Positions 17,300 through 26,454 are shown, counted from the stretch's first letter. The stretch: 64,000 nucleotides of DNA from Paenibacillaceae bacterium (GCA_004134985.1 REGQ01000025.1:32303-96302); one strand, 5' to 3'. A program made the numbers and translations. Notes: generated from the letters alone by a model not told the origin.

Positions 17300-17338
17300 A
17301 CTTAAATAAAAGAGGGCCTGTCAAGTCTTTTGACAGGC
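17300..17338 (-). terminator. Hairpin, probable terminator for leftward transcription from lhr
   Basis: GCCTGTCAA at 17316-17324 pairs with TTGACAGGC at 17330-17338. Read leftward the hairpin is followed by CCTCTTTTATTT. The lhr gene ends about 265 bases upstream of it. Confidence 0.6.
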
Positions 17339-17460
17339 TTGCCCCTTCTGTTCGATCCTTCTTGGGGATTTTGCTCTATTATTTTGCTTAATTGCTCTTC
17401 AGGTCCGGCTTTCTATGATAAGTTGAACTACTAAAGAACTGTCCATAGAGGGCAATTGTT

Positions 17461-17595
17461 GTAATTTGTACAACAACTCCAGATATATTAGACGATTCTC
17501 GTGAAATTGCTGTAAATAGTGCAACAATTCTTAAAATCGATTGCTCCTCAAGGCAAAATCGTGTAGTTTATACAACAATTTTACCCGACAGCCGG
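17461..17595. repeat. Degenerate tandem repeat with a 51-base period
   Basis: Blocks of the form GTAATTTGTACAACAA occur at 17461, 17512 (GTAAATAGTGCAACAA) and 17563 (GTAGTTTATACAACAA), exactly 51 bases apart. The intervening bases have diverged. The end of unit 1 contains TTCTCGTGAAATTGCTGT, found again near 5552. Confidence 0.65.
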
Positions 17596-17603
17596 TGTAT
17601 TGC

Positions 17604-20600
17604 TCAGCTTAATTGGCTTGGCCACAGCACAAGCGATTTGCCGTCGCGCTCTGCGCCGAGCGCAAGCAGCAGTTGACCGCCTTCTGTCTCGCTTACTTCG
17701 GCACCATTCCACACATCAACTTTTATTTTTTTGCGCTTTTGCAGCTGCAGCACGAGGGTCAGAACGTCCCGCAAGACGGCTGAGCTTAATCCAGGCCCGA
17801 CCGGTTGCTCTGCGTTGGCATCGTGTGCGACTGAACGCGTATAAATTTTGCGTCCATGGTTTTCCAGCCAGATGCTCCAGCGCCCATCAAGGACAACCAG
17901 ATAATTTCCTGGCTTGCGCGCATAGGAGCCGGCCTCTCCTGTCGGCCAATCCATTAACAGCCCGTAAGGGTTGGCAGGATCGATGGCAGACAAGACGGTA
18001 ACGGAATCGGCATCCTGCACAGGCAGGGGTTGACGGATGGCTGTCGCAAGCTCGCGTGTGGTGAACTGCATCGTCTGCACATTACGGATAAACAGCCCGC
18101 GAGTTAACGCTCCCCACTCTTCCAGCCGCTTCATAATAGGCAGCAGCGTGTCCCAATCAAAAGGCGTGGCGGAAGCGAGCTCTTTCGTTACTAATCCATA
18201 GCTTTGCAGCAGATGGTGAATCCAGGCGACAGCCGATTCCTCACCGGCTTGCGAAGATGCGCCTTGTTCTGTCTGCTGAACGCCAGCCTGCTCGTTAACG
18301 GTGTCGTCATCGTTCAGAAGTGAACCACTCCAGTACCAGCGCCCCTGACCAGATCCGGTTCGCTTGTTAATCGCTGCGCCTTTGGCGGCAGCATACAGAC
18401 GCAATGGTGCAAACTGGTCGTTGGAAATATGGCCCCCCCAGGCCAGTTCAATTAATTGATGAAGCAGTTCGGAAGGCAGCAGTCCCGTGTCGCGGCTTAA
18501 CTTGGTCAGAAAGGAGGCGCCGCTGCTGCGAAGCCGCTCCAGCAGGGCAGCCTGTTCTGGCTCTACAGGCATCGTTTCAAGCTGTCTCTTGAGCAAAGGG
18601 GCATACAGCGCTTTCGATTCCGTCAGAAAAAAAGCAACTTTGCCTTCCTTTTCCCCGGATTCTTTTCTGCCCAGCCAAAAAACATCGCCAGAGGCGCATA
18701 ATCTGTCCAGCTCTTCGCTCCGGTAGCGGCGCAGCCGTGAGGGGAAAATGATCGTCTCCCAATGTGAAAGCGGCAGATAGAATCCCTGCAGCTGACCAAT
18801 GACAGTCAGCAGCCCTTCTTCCCCCTGCAGCTGGCTGCCATGCAGCACATGCTGCATCCAGGCCATTTGGCCGCACCAGCGATCCGCGTCAGCAGGCTCC
18901 GCTTGTTTGCGCGCCTGCTGCACAGACAGACGCACAAGGCGGCCAGCCACCTTGCGGCTGCTCCACAGGCGCTCTTCGGGATATGCGGCGAAGGGCGCCT
19001 GTTCAATCTTGTCTTGCCGCAGCAGCTCATCGATAACCCGTTTCACCTGCTGCGGCTCCAATAGCGGATACCGATGGGCGAGCTCCTCATCGGTGAAGGA
19101 AAGCCGGTGCGCAGCGAACCGGCCTGCGACGAGGGCAACCGATGCCGCAGTATCAGGAAACTGCGCATACAAGGCGGCCTCGTCGCTGCATAGCCAGCGC
19201 TGTTGGCCCCCGAATTGCACTGCAGCGGCCTGGCCGGCAGCTGCAAGCTCAGCGAGCCATTGGCTGCAATCGGCATCTGGCTCGGCGAGCCGGGCGATCT
19301 CCTCAAGCGACAGATCGCCCCGCTGCTTCAGCACTTGCAAGAGCTGCTCGGCATTGCGGGGGACAGTTGTCCCCTGATCCAAACGCTGCTTCTCCTGCTC
19401 GACAATCACCGGGTCCAGCGCAGTCTGCACGATATCCTTGCCGAACAACGCGCCGACCCATTGTTTGTTAGCCTGCAGCAGCTGCAGTTGGACAGCTTGA
19501 TCGAGGCCATCCCCCTCATAAATCCTCATGTTGACATAATCAGCAAGGAACTGGGCAGCGAAAGGGGAGGGATGCGAAGTTTCATGCATCTTGATTTCGA
19601 TTTCTCCCTCGCCTATTCGCGTCAGCATCGATCGCAGGCCTTCCAGATCAAGATAAGTATGCAGACATTCATGAACAGCTGCCTCCAGATAGGGGAAGTG
19701 CTCAGCGTAGGGCAGAGCTTCCTTCAGCAATTCCTCGCTGCGCAGACGTTTTTGCCACATTGGAGTGCGTGTGAAGCTGCGGGAGAGCAACAGCGATGTT
19801 TCGGCAATGCGGCGAAAGGCGATGGCCAGCAGTGGCGAGCCGGGAATGGCTTCCATCAACAGTTCTTGCAGATTGGACGCCTTCACATGCCAGATGGCTT
19901 GCATCCATGAAGCATCCCATTCGGGCAAAACAAATTCAATGCCGTTGTCCTTGGCATTGCCGTACAGCCGATAAGGCAGCAGCAGCTCAAATTGGCGTTC
20001 AATGGCAAGCAGCCATGTCCGGTTCAGCCTTCTGCCCCAGTAATTGTGCACGATGACATGCGTTTGGTTCATAATGTCGCGATAATGTTCAATCACAACT
20101 TTCTCCTGGGTCGGTACGATGCTGACCCTCCGTTGGGATTGGACCAGGCCAATCAATTGCTCGGCCGCTTCGGTCTCCAGCCCATAGTCGGTGCGCAGCC
20201 AGTCCGTTAAGTCGTTTGAAGCCGAACGGGCGGCTTCCTTAGCAGGGGACGCATCTGCATCTGCATTGTCACCGTCCGCGGCATTGATTCCATTCCCCAT
20301 GCTGCCGCTGCTATCGCTATTCTCTATGTTCTCTATGTTTTCCATGCGTTCTACGCCAATGTCGTTCCCTGTGTTCATAATGTCAATATCGGTGCTTTCA
20401 CCACTGCTTGCGCTCAACCCATCTGGCACGCCGACACCGTCGTCGTTATTAACGCGGCTCTCCAGAACGGCCAGTTTGCGATCTACAAGCTGCAGAAATT
20501 TGCCCAGAGCAGCACCGAGCAGGTTGGATCGTCCCCCGCCCTCATTGCGCCAAAACGGAATTTCGCTAAAATTGTTGGCTGCTTCTGAGACATAGACCCG

Positions 20601-22376
20601 GTCTTTCTGAATATCCCGGATCATCCACGAAGTCGTGCCAAGCTGAAACACGTCGCCAACACGGCTTTCATGTACAAATTCCTCGTCCAGCTCCCCCAGA
20701 TGCGAGCGGCTCTCGACATGGTGGATCGGGTAGGATGAACTTTGCGGAATCGTTCCTGCGCCAGATATGGCAGCCATTGCGGTATTCGCCCGCGCTCGAA
20801 TAGTGGCGCTCTCCCGATCCCAGGCCAGCAGCGGCCGGGCAAAGGGATAGGTGCCCGCCAGCACTTCCAGCATGGCCAGCAGTCTGGCGCGCGGCAAGGT
20901 ACGAAAGCTGTCGCTCTGCAGCAGTAGAGCGTGCAGACTGTCCACCTGCAAGTCGCTTGTTGCAGCGATGGCTACGGTTTGCTGTGACAGCACATCCAAC
21001 GGGCTGCGCGGGATTTGAATTTCCTCAATATCCCGCGCAGCGATCATCCGGCTGAGCACAGCGATTTCCGGCAAGGTGCCGCGCTGCCGGGCAAGAATGA
21101 CGCCCCGACTGATGTCGCCGACACCATGCCCCGCACGGCCTATTCGCTGGATGCCGGAAGCCGCATCCAGCGGGGAGTCAATCTGAATGACCAGATCGAC
21201 ATGTCCGACATCGATGCCAAGCTCCAGGGAAGAGGTGGCGATAATCGCCCGCAGCTTTCCGTCCTTGAGCAAACGTTCAACCTCCAATCGGCGTTCTCTG
21301 GCCAGACTGCCGTGATGGGCTTGCGCCAGCTCATAGCCGACATAATCGTTCAATCTTAGACAGAGCCGCTCGCACAGCCGGCGGCTGTTCACAAAGATGA
21401 GGGTGGAGCGGGAGTCCTCCATTAATGAGAGAATTCGGTCCATAATAGGGAACCAGACTGCTTCGCGCGACTGCACCTGCTTGTTCGGATCAGGTACAGT
21501 GACGGAAACTTCGATGGTTTTGTCCATCGCGCTTTCGATGATGCGAATGGGCCTCGGTTCATAACGGTCAGGAAAGGCATGGCCACCTGGCTCGGCTTTA
21601 TTAGGATGCAAGCTGGGCAGTGGAGCGGCGGCGTTGCTTGCAGAACTTGGCTCTTTGGCATGCAAGGCGGGCACTGTTTCCCGCAGCTGCCATCCGGCGA
21701 GAAAGCGGGCGACGCGTTCCAGTGGCTTCTGCGTCGCTGATACGCCGATACGCTGTATAGGTTTGCCGCTCCAGGCGGTCAGTCTTTCCAGCGATACGGA
21801 TAAGTGCGCGCCTCGTTTGTCCGGGGCCAGACCGTGGATTTCATCGACAATGACCTGTTCGACAGCCTGCAGCATGTCCCGGCCCTTCTCTGTGGTAAGC
21901 AGAATGAACAGCGATTCCGGCGTCGTGATCAGCACATCCGGCGGCCGCCGCAGCATTGCGGCCCGCTGACTGGCCGTCGTATCGCCGGTTCGCACTGCGG
22001 AGCGCAAGCCTGGCCACGCGCCGCCGTCTATGTTGTCGGAGGCATAGGCTTCGATCTGTTCCATAAAATGTACAATGTGATGATGGATATCGTTGTTCAG
22101 CGCTTTAAGCGGCGTGATATAGAGAACGCCGACCTTGCTGTTCAATGTCGGCCCGCCCGCATGGATTGCCGCTAGCTTGCGGCGAAGAATGCGGTCAAGG
22201 CATGGCAGCAGTGCGGCCAGCGTTTTACCCGAGCCGGTTGGGGCAGCGATCAGCGTATGCGCTTCGGAAGCGATGGCTTCCCAAGCTTGCAACTGAACAT
22301 CGGTCGGTTGTCCGAACGTATCCTCAAACCATCGTGAGAGAACAGGATGAAAGGCATCCAGTGACGCAATAGCCAT
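17604..22376 (-). CDS. lhr: Large ATP-dependent helicase Lhr
   Basis: Lhr is a giant superfamily 2 3'-5' DNA helicase linked to DNA repair in other bacteria. The 1590-residue length fits full-length Lhr (about 1500-1540 in known members). Walker A is APTGSGKT at 45-52, the Walker B box is DEIH at 178-181, and motif III is GVSATQKP. The second RecA domain carries STLIFVNSRRLCERL and the motif VI pattern GIQRIGRAGHGVG. A winged-helix and beta-barrel core and the long Lhr C-terminal region follow. An acidic Asn/Asp/Ser-rich stretch at about 650-735, including MENIENIENSD, looks like an expanded linker. GGAGGG precedes the ATG. It appears monocistronic. Confidence 0.93.
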   Translation of the reverse strand: MAIASLDAFHPVLSRWFEDTFGQPTDVQLQAWEAIASEAHTLIAAPTGSGKTLAALLPCLDRILRRKLAAIHAGGPTLNSKVGVLYITPLKALNNDIHHHIVHFMEQIEAYASDNIDGGAWPGLRSAVRTGDTTASQRAAMLRRPPDVLITTPESLFILLTTEKGRDMLQAVEQVIVDEIHGLAPDKRGAHLSVSLERLTAWSGKPIQRIGVSATQKPLERVARFLAGWQLRETVPALHAKEPSSASNAAAPLPSLHPNKAEPGGHAFPDRYEPRPIRIIESAMDKTIEVSVTVPDPNKQVQSREAVWFPIMDRILSLMEDSRSTLIFVNSRRLCERLCLRLNDYVGYELAQAHHGSLARERRLEVERLLKDGKLRAIIATSSLELGIDVGHVDLVIQIDSPLDAASGIQRIGRAGHGVGDISRGVILARQRGTLPEIAVLSRMIAARDIEEIQIPRSPLDVLSQQTVAIAATSDLQVDSLHALLLQSDSFRTLPRARLLAMLEVLAGTYPFARPLLAWDRESATIRARANTAMAAISGAGTIPQSSSYPIHHVESRSHLGELDEEFVHESRVGDVFQLGTTSWMIRDIQKDRVYVSEAANNFSEIPFWRNEGGGRSNLLGAALGKFLQLVDRKLAVLESRVNNDDGVGVPDGLSASSGESTDIDIMNTGNDIGVERMENIENIENSDSSGSMGNGINAADGDNADADASPAKEAARSASNDLTDWLRTDYGLETEAAEQLIGLVQSQRRVSIVPTQEKVVIEHYRDIMNQTHVIVHNYWGRRLNRTWLLAIERQFELLLPYRLYGNAKDNGIEFVLPEWDASWMQAIWHVKASNLQELLMEAIPGSPLLAIAFRRIAETSLLLSRSFTRTPMWQKRLRSEELLKEALPYAEHFPYLEAAVHECLHTYLDLEGLRSMLTRIGEGEIEIKMHETSHPSPFAAQFLADYVNMRIYEGDGLDQAVQLQLLQANKQWVGALFGKDIVQTALDPVIVEQEKQRLDQGTTVPRNAEQLLQVLKQRGDLSLEEIARLAEPDADCSQWLAELAAAGQAAAVQFGGQQRWLCSDEAALYAQFPDTAASVALVAGRFAAHRLSFTDEELAHRYPLLEPQQVKRVIDELLRQDKIEQAPFAAYPEERLWSSRKVAGRLVRLSVQQARKQAEPADADRWCGQMAWMQHVLHGSQLQGEEGLLTVIGQLQGFYLPLSHWETIIFPSRLRRYRSEELDRLCASGDVFWLGRKESGEKEGKVAFFLTESKALYAPLLKRQLETMPVEPEQAALLERLRSSGASFLTKLSRDTGLLPSELLHQLIELAWGGHISNDQFAPLRLYAAAKGAAINKRTGSGQGRWYWSGSLLNDDDTVNEQAGVQQTEQGASSQAGEESAVAWIHHLLQSYGLVTKELASATPFDWDTLLPIMKRLEEWGALTRGLFIRNVQTMQFTTRELATAIRQPLPVQDADSVTVLSAIDPANPYGLLMDWPTGEAGSYARKPGNYLVVLDGRWSIWLENHGRKIYTRSVAHDANAEQPVGPGLSSAVLRDVLTLVLQLQKRKKIKVDVWNGAEVSETEGGQLLLALGAERDGKSLVLWPSQLS

Positions 22377-22524
22377 AATAGGGACCCTCCTTTACGTGTT
22401 AAAAAATGGTAAAATTGCTACAAAAAATCGACTTCTTCGCTGTAAGCGCATTATTGGGGAGTGTTGCTGAATACAAGGTCCCCCATTCGCGCTATAATTG
22501 AAGAAGAAAGAGGTGAGATCCACA

Positions 22525-22824
22525 ATGGAATGGAACTTTTTATTTCGCATCGACTATTTGAAGGAGCATGGAGAAGAACGCAACTTGAAAGGCGTGATTT
22601 TTACCGAGCACAGTGATCCGCCGGAACTGGATCAGATCCAGGATTTTCTGCGGGGAGCCGGTTACCCCGGTATTGCCGTCCAAGACAGCAGCCGGCTGCT
22701 GTTTGCAGACCACGATCCGATTAATCCCATTGAGATTCGTATTGTAAAGCTCGGCAATGAAGAAGACGTTGACAATGACGAAATGCTGCGGCTGCTTGCC
22801 AAACAGTTCATGCGTCCGTATTGA
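22525..22824 (+). CDS. Small uncharacterised protein (99 aa)
   Basis: I do not recognise the family. The ATG at 22525 follows AGAGGTG by 10 bases, and a TATAAT element lies at 22491-22496. The product begins MEWNFLFRIDYLKEHGEERNLKGVIFTEHSD. It has no signal peptide or membrane helix and reads as a compact mixed alpha/beta domain with an acidic stretch NEEDVDNDEM near the end. It is divergent from lhr and convergent with the photolyase gene. Confidence 0.6.
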   Translation: MEWNFLFRIDYLKEHGEERNLKGVIFTEHSDPPELDQIQDFLRGAGYPGIAVQDSSRLLFADHDPINPIEIRIVKLGNEEDVDNDEMLRLLAKQFMRPY

Positions 22825-22856
22825 TTGCCCCGATAGGGCGGCAGCAGTGTTCATTG

Positions 22857-24254
22857 CTAGCCGCCCAGTATTATTTTGTAGAGGTCGATTGCGCGTGCCC
22901 GGGATGCTTTAAGATCCACGATGGCATTTTTTTGCGGTTTATGAATGTCCCGATCGGACAAATGAGCCAGCTGCGGCTGCCAGCGTCTAATATATGTTCC
23001 CCCGGGGTCATGCGTCTCCGACTGGGTGACAGGGTTCATAATTCGGAAATAAGGCACGGCGTCATAGCCCATTGATGAACTCCACAGCCAACCCCCACGA
23101 TTCAAAGTATTATCATAATCGGCCAGTTTGCTGCGAAACCATACTTCCCCTAATGTAAAAGGGCACAGCAGATTTTTGGTAAGGAACATCGCCGTTACCA
23201 TCCGCAAGCGATTCGGCAGCTCGCCGGTTTCATTGAGTTGTGACATGGCAGCGTCAATAATCGGAATCCCGGTTTGGCCAAGCGACCAAGCCTCGAAATG
23301 CGCGTCATACAAGCTGGTCAGGTCGTAACGCTGCTCATAGGAATAGAAGTCTGGATTATGAATCGCCTGATATAGATAGAAATCCCGCCAGACGAGCTGG
23401 CGTATCCAGCTTTCCGCTCCAGGCTCTCCGCTTGCTGCTTCATAGGCGGTTCGTGCCGAGATAGCGCCAACATTCAGATCCTTTGCAATTCCGCTTGTTC
23501 CCTCCGGAATGGCAAATGCATCGCGCTGCCCGTCATAGGCAGTCAATCCGTTCTTTATGAACTTCTGCAGACGTTGCTGCGCTTGCGCGCTCTTACTGCC
23601 TTTGTCAGTGATCGGTTTCGATTTCTCGCGAGCTTGCCTCAACGTCTGAGAGGCGGCTGCCAATGCTTCTGCAACGGGCGGGGGCAAGGAAAAACGCGCC
23701 TCGATCAACTCGTTGATGATCGGAACGGTGTGCAAATCGCCAATCGTCGCCTGTCCGGCTGGAGCATAGAAGTCCGCTGCGTACGATCGCCATTTTCGAT
23801 AGAAGGGCGTGAATACTTTATAGGGTTCGCTGCGCTGGGTAAATCTTTGAAAGTCGTCCAGCGGAACGAGCGGCAAGTCAGCGATTTGCACCCAAGGCAC
23901 ACCATGACGGTTGGCAACAATTTCAATGCTGGCATCACGCTTTCTCGCATAGGGCGTATAATCTGCATGAGCGACAATCCCCGCTATAGAATGCATCTCC
24001 AGCAGCGCGTCAACAATCAGCGACGGTTCGCCATAAAGCAAATGCAAGGTTTGCTTCGCTGAGTCGTATTCCTCCCTTAGATGATGTACGGCTTGCATGA
24101 AATTGCGCCCGCTATGGCTGTCAAGCCTTGGGCCGGCAAGCAGCGCCGGGTCCATAATGACCAGATGAATGCCGGGCAATTCCCGTTTCAGGAGCGCGTC
24201 AAACGCGCGCAGGTCTTTCCCGCGCAAATCTTTACGATGAATAAATAAGTACAT
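22857..24254 (-). CDS. phr: Deoxyribodipyrimidine photolyase
   Basis: The enzyme uses FAD and blue light to split UV-induced cyclobutane pyrimidine dimers. The 465-residue product has the N-terminal alpha/beta antenna domain beginning MYLFIHRKDLRGKDLRAFDALL. The C-terminal FAD-binding domain has ESWIRQLVWRDFYLYQAIHNP, TGIPIIDAAMSQLNETGELPNRLRMVTAMFLTKNLL and RGGWLWSSSMGYDAVPYFRIMNPVTQSETHDPGGTYIRRW, all diagnostic for the family. The ATG at 24254 follows a GAGGAGCGG site. Whether it is a CPD photolyase or a cryptochrome-like member cannot be proven here, but CPD photolyase is most likely. Confidence 0.92.
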   Translation of the reverse strand: MYLFIHRKDLRGKDLRAFDALLKRELPGIHLVIMDPALLAGPRLDSHSGRNFMQAVHHLREEYDSAKQTLHLLYGEPSLIVDALLEMHSIAGIVAHADYTPYARKRDASIEIVANRHGVPWVQIADLPLVPLDDFQRFTQRSEPYKVFTPFYRKWRSYAADFYAPAGQATIGDLHTVPIINELIEARFSLPPPVAEALAAASQTLRQAREKSKPITDKGSKSAQAQQRLQKFIKNGLTAYDGQRDAFAIPEGTSGIAKDLNVGAISARTAYEAASGEPGAESWIRQLVWRDFYLYQAIHNPDFYSYEQRYDLTSLYDAHFEAWSLGQTGIPIIDAAMSQLNETGELPNRLRMVTAMFLTKNLLCPFTLGEVWFRSKLADYDNTLNRGGWLWSSSMGYDAVPYFRIMNPVTQSETHDPGGTYIRRWQPQLAHLSDRDIHKPQKNAIVDLKASRARAIDLYKIILGG

Positions 24255-24357
24255 GAATACCGCTCCTCAAGGTCATGTCATCCGTACGAAAAACCGCTAA
24301 GAAAATCATAGCAAAAGACGGACATGAAAGCCATGCCCGCCATGAGCGGCGAAACGG

Positions 24358-24387
24358 TTGAATGCTGTCTTGCAGCAAGCGTATAAT
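24358..24387 (+). promoter_or_regulatory. SigA-type promoter without an obvious gene behind it
   Basis: TTGAAT at 24358-24363, an 18-base spacer, and TATAAT at 24382-24387. The only open frame after it with a ribosome site is the 24-residue candidate at 24459-24533. Confidence 0.45.
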
Positions 24388-24458
24388 GAATGAAGGAAAT
24401 AATCGATGATTGGGTAAAGGCCGAGTTGTTTAGAATTTGTATAGGAGAATGATATATA

Positions 24459-24533
24459 CTGATTCGAGTAGGTCCTTTGACGGATGTCGGGGTGGAAGAT
24501 ATAGATCAAAAGATAGAAGAGTTTGTGGAGTGA
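24459..24533 (+). CDS. Candidate very small protein (24 aa), tentative
   Basis: AGGAG at 24443-24447 precedes a frame starting at a non-canonical CTG (24459), or possibly ATA three bases earlier. It encodes LIRVGPLTDVGVEDIDQKIE plus four more residues. The codon pattern looks protein-like and an upstream promoter is present. The lack of an ATG/GTG/TTG makes this uncertain. A one-base change relative to the ATG at 24449 would restore a normal start. Function unknown. Confidence 0.25.
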   Translation: MIRVGPLTDVGVEDIDQKIEEFVE

Positions 24534-24551
24534 CAGTACAAGGGATCTATA

Positions 24552-24600
24552 TATTTTCTATAATAAACCACGAACGCCTGCCTCCAGCAAGCGTTCGCGG
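24552..24600 (-). terminator. Terminator after the NlpC/P60 gene
   Basis: CGAACGC at 24571-24577 pairs with GCGTTCG at 24591-24597. Read leftward the hairpin is followed by TGGTTTATTATAG. It lies just past the endopeptidase stop. Confidence 0.65.
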
Positions 24601-24621
24601 TTCGAAACATGCGGTTTTTTG

Positions 24622-25119
24622 CTATAAATCCTCGCCGCCGTCGACAACATCAGACGGTTCATCGGCAAATTTCTCGAATGTGACATCGCTCATCGCGCGG
24701 CGTGCTGTGACATAGCGCTTCTCAAAATAGCTGTCGTTCAGCCCGCTGATCATGATGCCCTTGCTAGAGGACGCATGTGCGAATTTGCCATCGCCAACGT
24801 AAATGCCGACATGCGAAACGCCTTTGCCATTTGTATTGAAGAATACAAGGTCGCCGGAGCGAAGCGCGTCTTTGTCAACATGTTTGCCGACTTTGGCTTG
24901 GCCCGCTGATGTACGCGGGAGTTCAATGTCGAACTGGTTGAACACATAGGAAGTAAATCCGGAGCAATCAAAACCACTCGTCGTGGTGCCGCCGTACTTG
25001 TACTTGATGCCTATGAGCTCGCCAATGGCGTCGTCCATCTTTGAATTGGCCGATGCCACCCCTACAGAAAGGGCAGATACGAGAAGAAGGATGAATAGCG
25101 ATAGAGAGACTTTCTTCAA
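24622..25119 (-). CDS. Secreted NlpC/P60 (C40) peptidoglycan endopeptidase
   Basis: C40 peptidases cut stem peptides of peptidoglycan, usually between D-Glu and the diamino acid, and act in wall growth or turnover. The 165-residue product has a signal peptide (about 1-24, MKKVSLSLF ... VASA) followed by a single catalytic domain. The catalytic Cys is C52 in GFDCSGFTSYVF, the His is H103 in GVSHVGIYVGDGKF, and the third polar residue is H115 in FAHASSSKG. There is no separate wall-binding domain. A c-di-AMP riboswitch occupies its leader, tying expression to c-di-AMP, which in Firmicutes reflects osmotic and wall status. Confidence 0.93.
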   Translation of the reverse strand: MKKVSLSLFILLLVSALSVGVASANSKMDDAIGELIGIKYKYGGTTTSGFDCSGFTSYVFNQFDIELPRTSAGQAKVGKHVDKDALRSGDLVFFNTNGKGVSHVGIYVGDGKFAHASSSKGIMISGLNDSYFEKRYVTARRAMSDVTFEKFADEPSDVVDGGEDL

Positions 25120-25132
25120 AGATGTAAACTCC

Positions 25133-25312
25133 TTCCGATGCCTACGAGGTTAGCTGTGGGGTTCGGTGGAAGTCCCCTATGATTCGCTCTGCCCAGCAGC
25201 CGCTTTAAATAGCTAAAGCTTATTAAAGCGCTGTCGAAATGACCGGAATCAATTCACCCAAAGTGGTTCCCCCGTTCCCTGTGAACAGGAACTCGGCAAT
25301 AGTTTGTTGAAA
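25133..25312 (-). promoter_or_regulatory. ydaO/yuaA-type cyclic di-AMP riboswitch
   Basis: On the minus strand the conserved ydaO blocks appear in order: TTGCCGAGTT, GGGAACGGGGGAACC, TGGGTGAATTGATTCCGGTC, GGGGACTTCCACCGAACCC and CAGCTAACCTCGTAGGC, ending near 25135. The ribosome site GGAAGGAG of the NlpC/P60 gene follows at once. This class normally turns expression off when c-di-AMP is high, often controlling wall hydrolases and potassium transport. No separate terminator was seen, so control could act on ribosome access. Confidence 0.92.
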
Positions 25313-25602
25313 TAGACGACGGTACAAGTTGCGATCTTATACTGTTTTCTATTTCTTTTTGCGAAGCGACAGTATCCCAACTTAAAGGTAGGGAACCGCT
25401 GCGCAGTGTTACCCATGCTTGCACCATGTTCACTGCATTACAATAACTGACATTAGTGCTGCATACTCGCTACATATTCGATTTTTTTCGTTGTTTTCCT
25501 CTTTTGTCACACAATGTTCACATTTTTAATGAAACCATTTTGCAAGTATGTCGTTATATGCTAATTTTGTCCGGTTGCGTCAGTCATTGGCAATGCTTTT
25601 AT
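25313..25602. other. Intergenic region between the riboswitch and yeeN, nothing else recognised
   Basis: This stretch should contain the promoter for the leftward riboswitch transcript; a weak candidate -10 (TATAAG) reads leftward near 25340. The open frame running into yeeN from 25456 has no ribosome site and lies upstream of the yeeN promoter, so it is not treated as coding. Confidence 0.5.
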
Positions 25603-25631
25603 TTGATCAAGCCCTGTTATAGCGATATAAT
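25603..25631 (+). promoter_or_regulatory. SigA promoter of yeeN
   Basis: TTGATC at 25603-25608, a 17-base spacer, and a perfect TATAAT at 25626-25631. The gene starts 47 bases downstream. Confidence 0.75.
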
Positions 25632-25677
25632 AAAAGCTCATAATACACATTTAATGTGGAAAGAGAGCCAGAAGAAT

Positions 25678-26397
25678 ATGGGACGAAAATGGAACAATAT
25701 TAAGGAAAAGAAAGCATCCAAGGATGCGAACACAAGCCGTATTTACGCCAGATTCGGTCGTGAGATCTATGTGGTGGCCAAGCGCGGCGAGCCTGATCCG
25801 GAATCTAATCAGGCTTTGAAGTTTATGCTGGAGCGGGCGAAGACGTATAATGTGCCAAAGGCGATTATTGATCGGGCGATTGAAAAGGCGAAGGGCGGTT
25901 CGGAAGAAAACTTCGATGAATTGCGTTACGAAGGTTTTGGACCGAACGGCTCTATGATTATCGTCGATGCGCTGACCAATAATGTCAACCGTACGGCATC
26001 CGAGGTGCGCTCGGCATTCAACAAAAATGGCGGCAGTCTGGGTGTCAACGGTTCGGTAAATTATATGTTCGATTCCACAGCCGTCATCGGGCTGGTCGGA
26101 AAAACAGCTGATGAAGCGCTGGAGCTGTTGCTTGAAGCGGATGTGGAAGTGCGCGATATTGTGGAGGAGGATGAGGCAATCATTGTGTATGCAGAGCCTG
26201 ATCAATTCCATGCCGTGCAGGAAGCTTTCCGCAGCGCTGGCATTACAGAGTTTACGGTCGCTGAGCTGACGATGCTTCCGCAAAACTTTGTTGCGCTCGA
26301 AGGAGAGTCCCTAACACAATTCGAGAAGCTGCTTGATGTATTGGAAGATTTAGAGGATGTTCAGCAGGTATATCATAACGTGGACAGTGAAGAGTAA
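25678..26397 (+). CDS. yeeN: YebC/PmpR family protein, YeeN type
   Basis: The YebC/PmpR (TACO1) family was long annotated as DNA-binding regulators. More recent work links members to relief of ribosome stalling at difficult sequences, so the exact role is open. The product from ATG 25678 is 239 residues, matching B. subtilis YeeN length. It starts [32 protein letters not shown], the diagnostic YeeN N-terminus. Also visible are [39 protein letters not shown] and the LPQNFVAL segment. The in-frame extension back to 25456 is rejected because the promoter lies inside it. Confidence 0.92.
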   Translation: MGRKWNNIKEKKASKDANTSRIYARFGREIYVVAKRGEPDPESNQALKFMLERAKTYNVPKAIIDRAIEKAKGGSEENFDELRYEGFGPNGSMIIVDALTNNVNRTASEVRSAFNKNGGSLGVNGSVNYMFDSTAVIGLVGKTADEALELLLEADVEVRDIVEEDEAIIVYAEPDQFHAVQEAFRSAGITEFTVAELTMLPQNFVALEGESLTQFEKLLDVLEDLEDVQQVYHNVDSEE

Positions 26398-26421
26398 TCT
26401 GAACGAAGTCCGATCGACAGA

Positions 26422-26454
26422 GGCCCCTATCCCTTGCGGATGGGGGCTTTTTGT
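26422..26454 (+). terminator. Intrinsic terminator of yeeN
   Basis: GCCCCTATCC at 26423-26432 pairs with GGATGGGGGC at 26438-26447, followed by TTTTTG. Confidence 0.85.

Noticed and set aside
17096..17600. Possible CRISPR array
   Set aside because: Repeats are 14-15 or 51 bases, lack regular unique spacers between identical repeats, and there are no cas genes.
24437..24715. 92-codon rightward frame overlapping the NlpC/P60 gene end
   Set aside because: It crosses the terminator and runs antisense into a clear gene; only the 24-codon frame in another phase was kept as a weak candidate.
25456..25677. In-frame extension of yeeN upstream
   Set aside because: A strong SigA promoter lies within it and the conserved protein start is at 25678.
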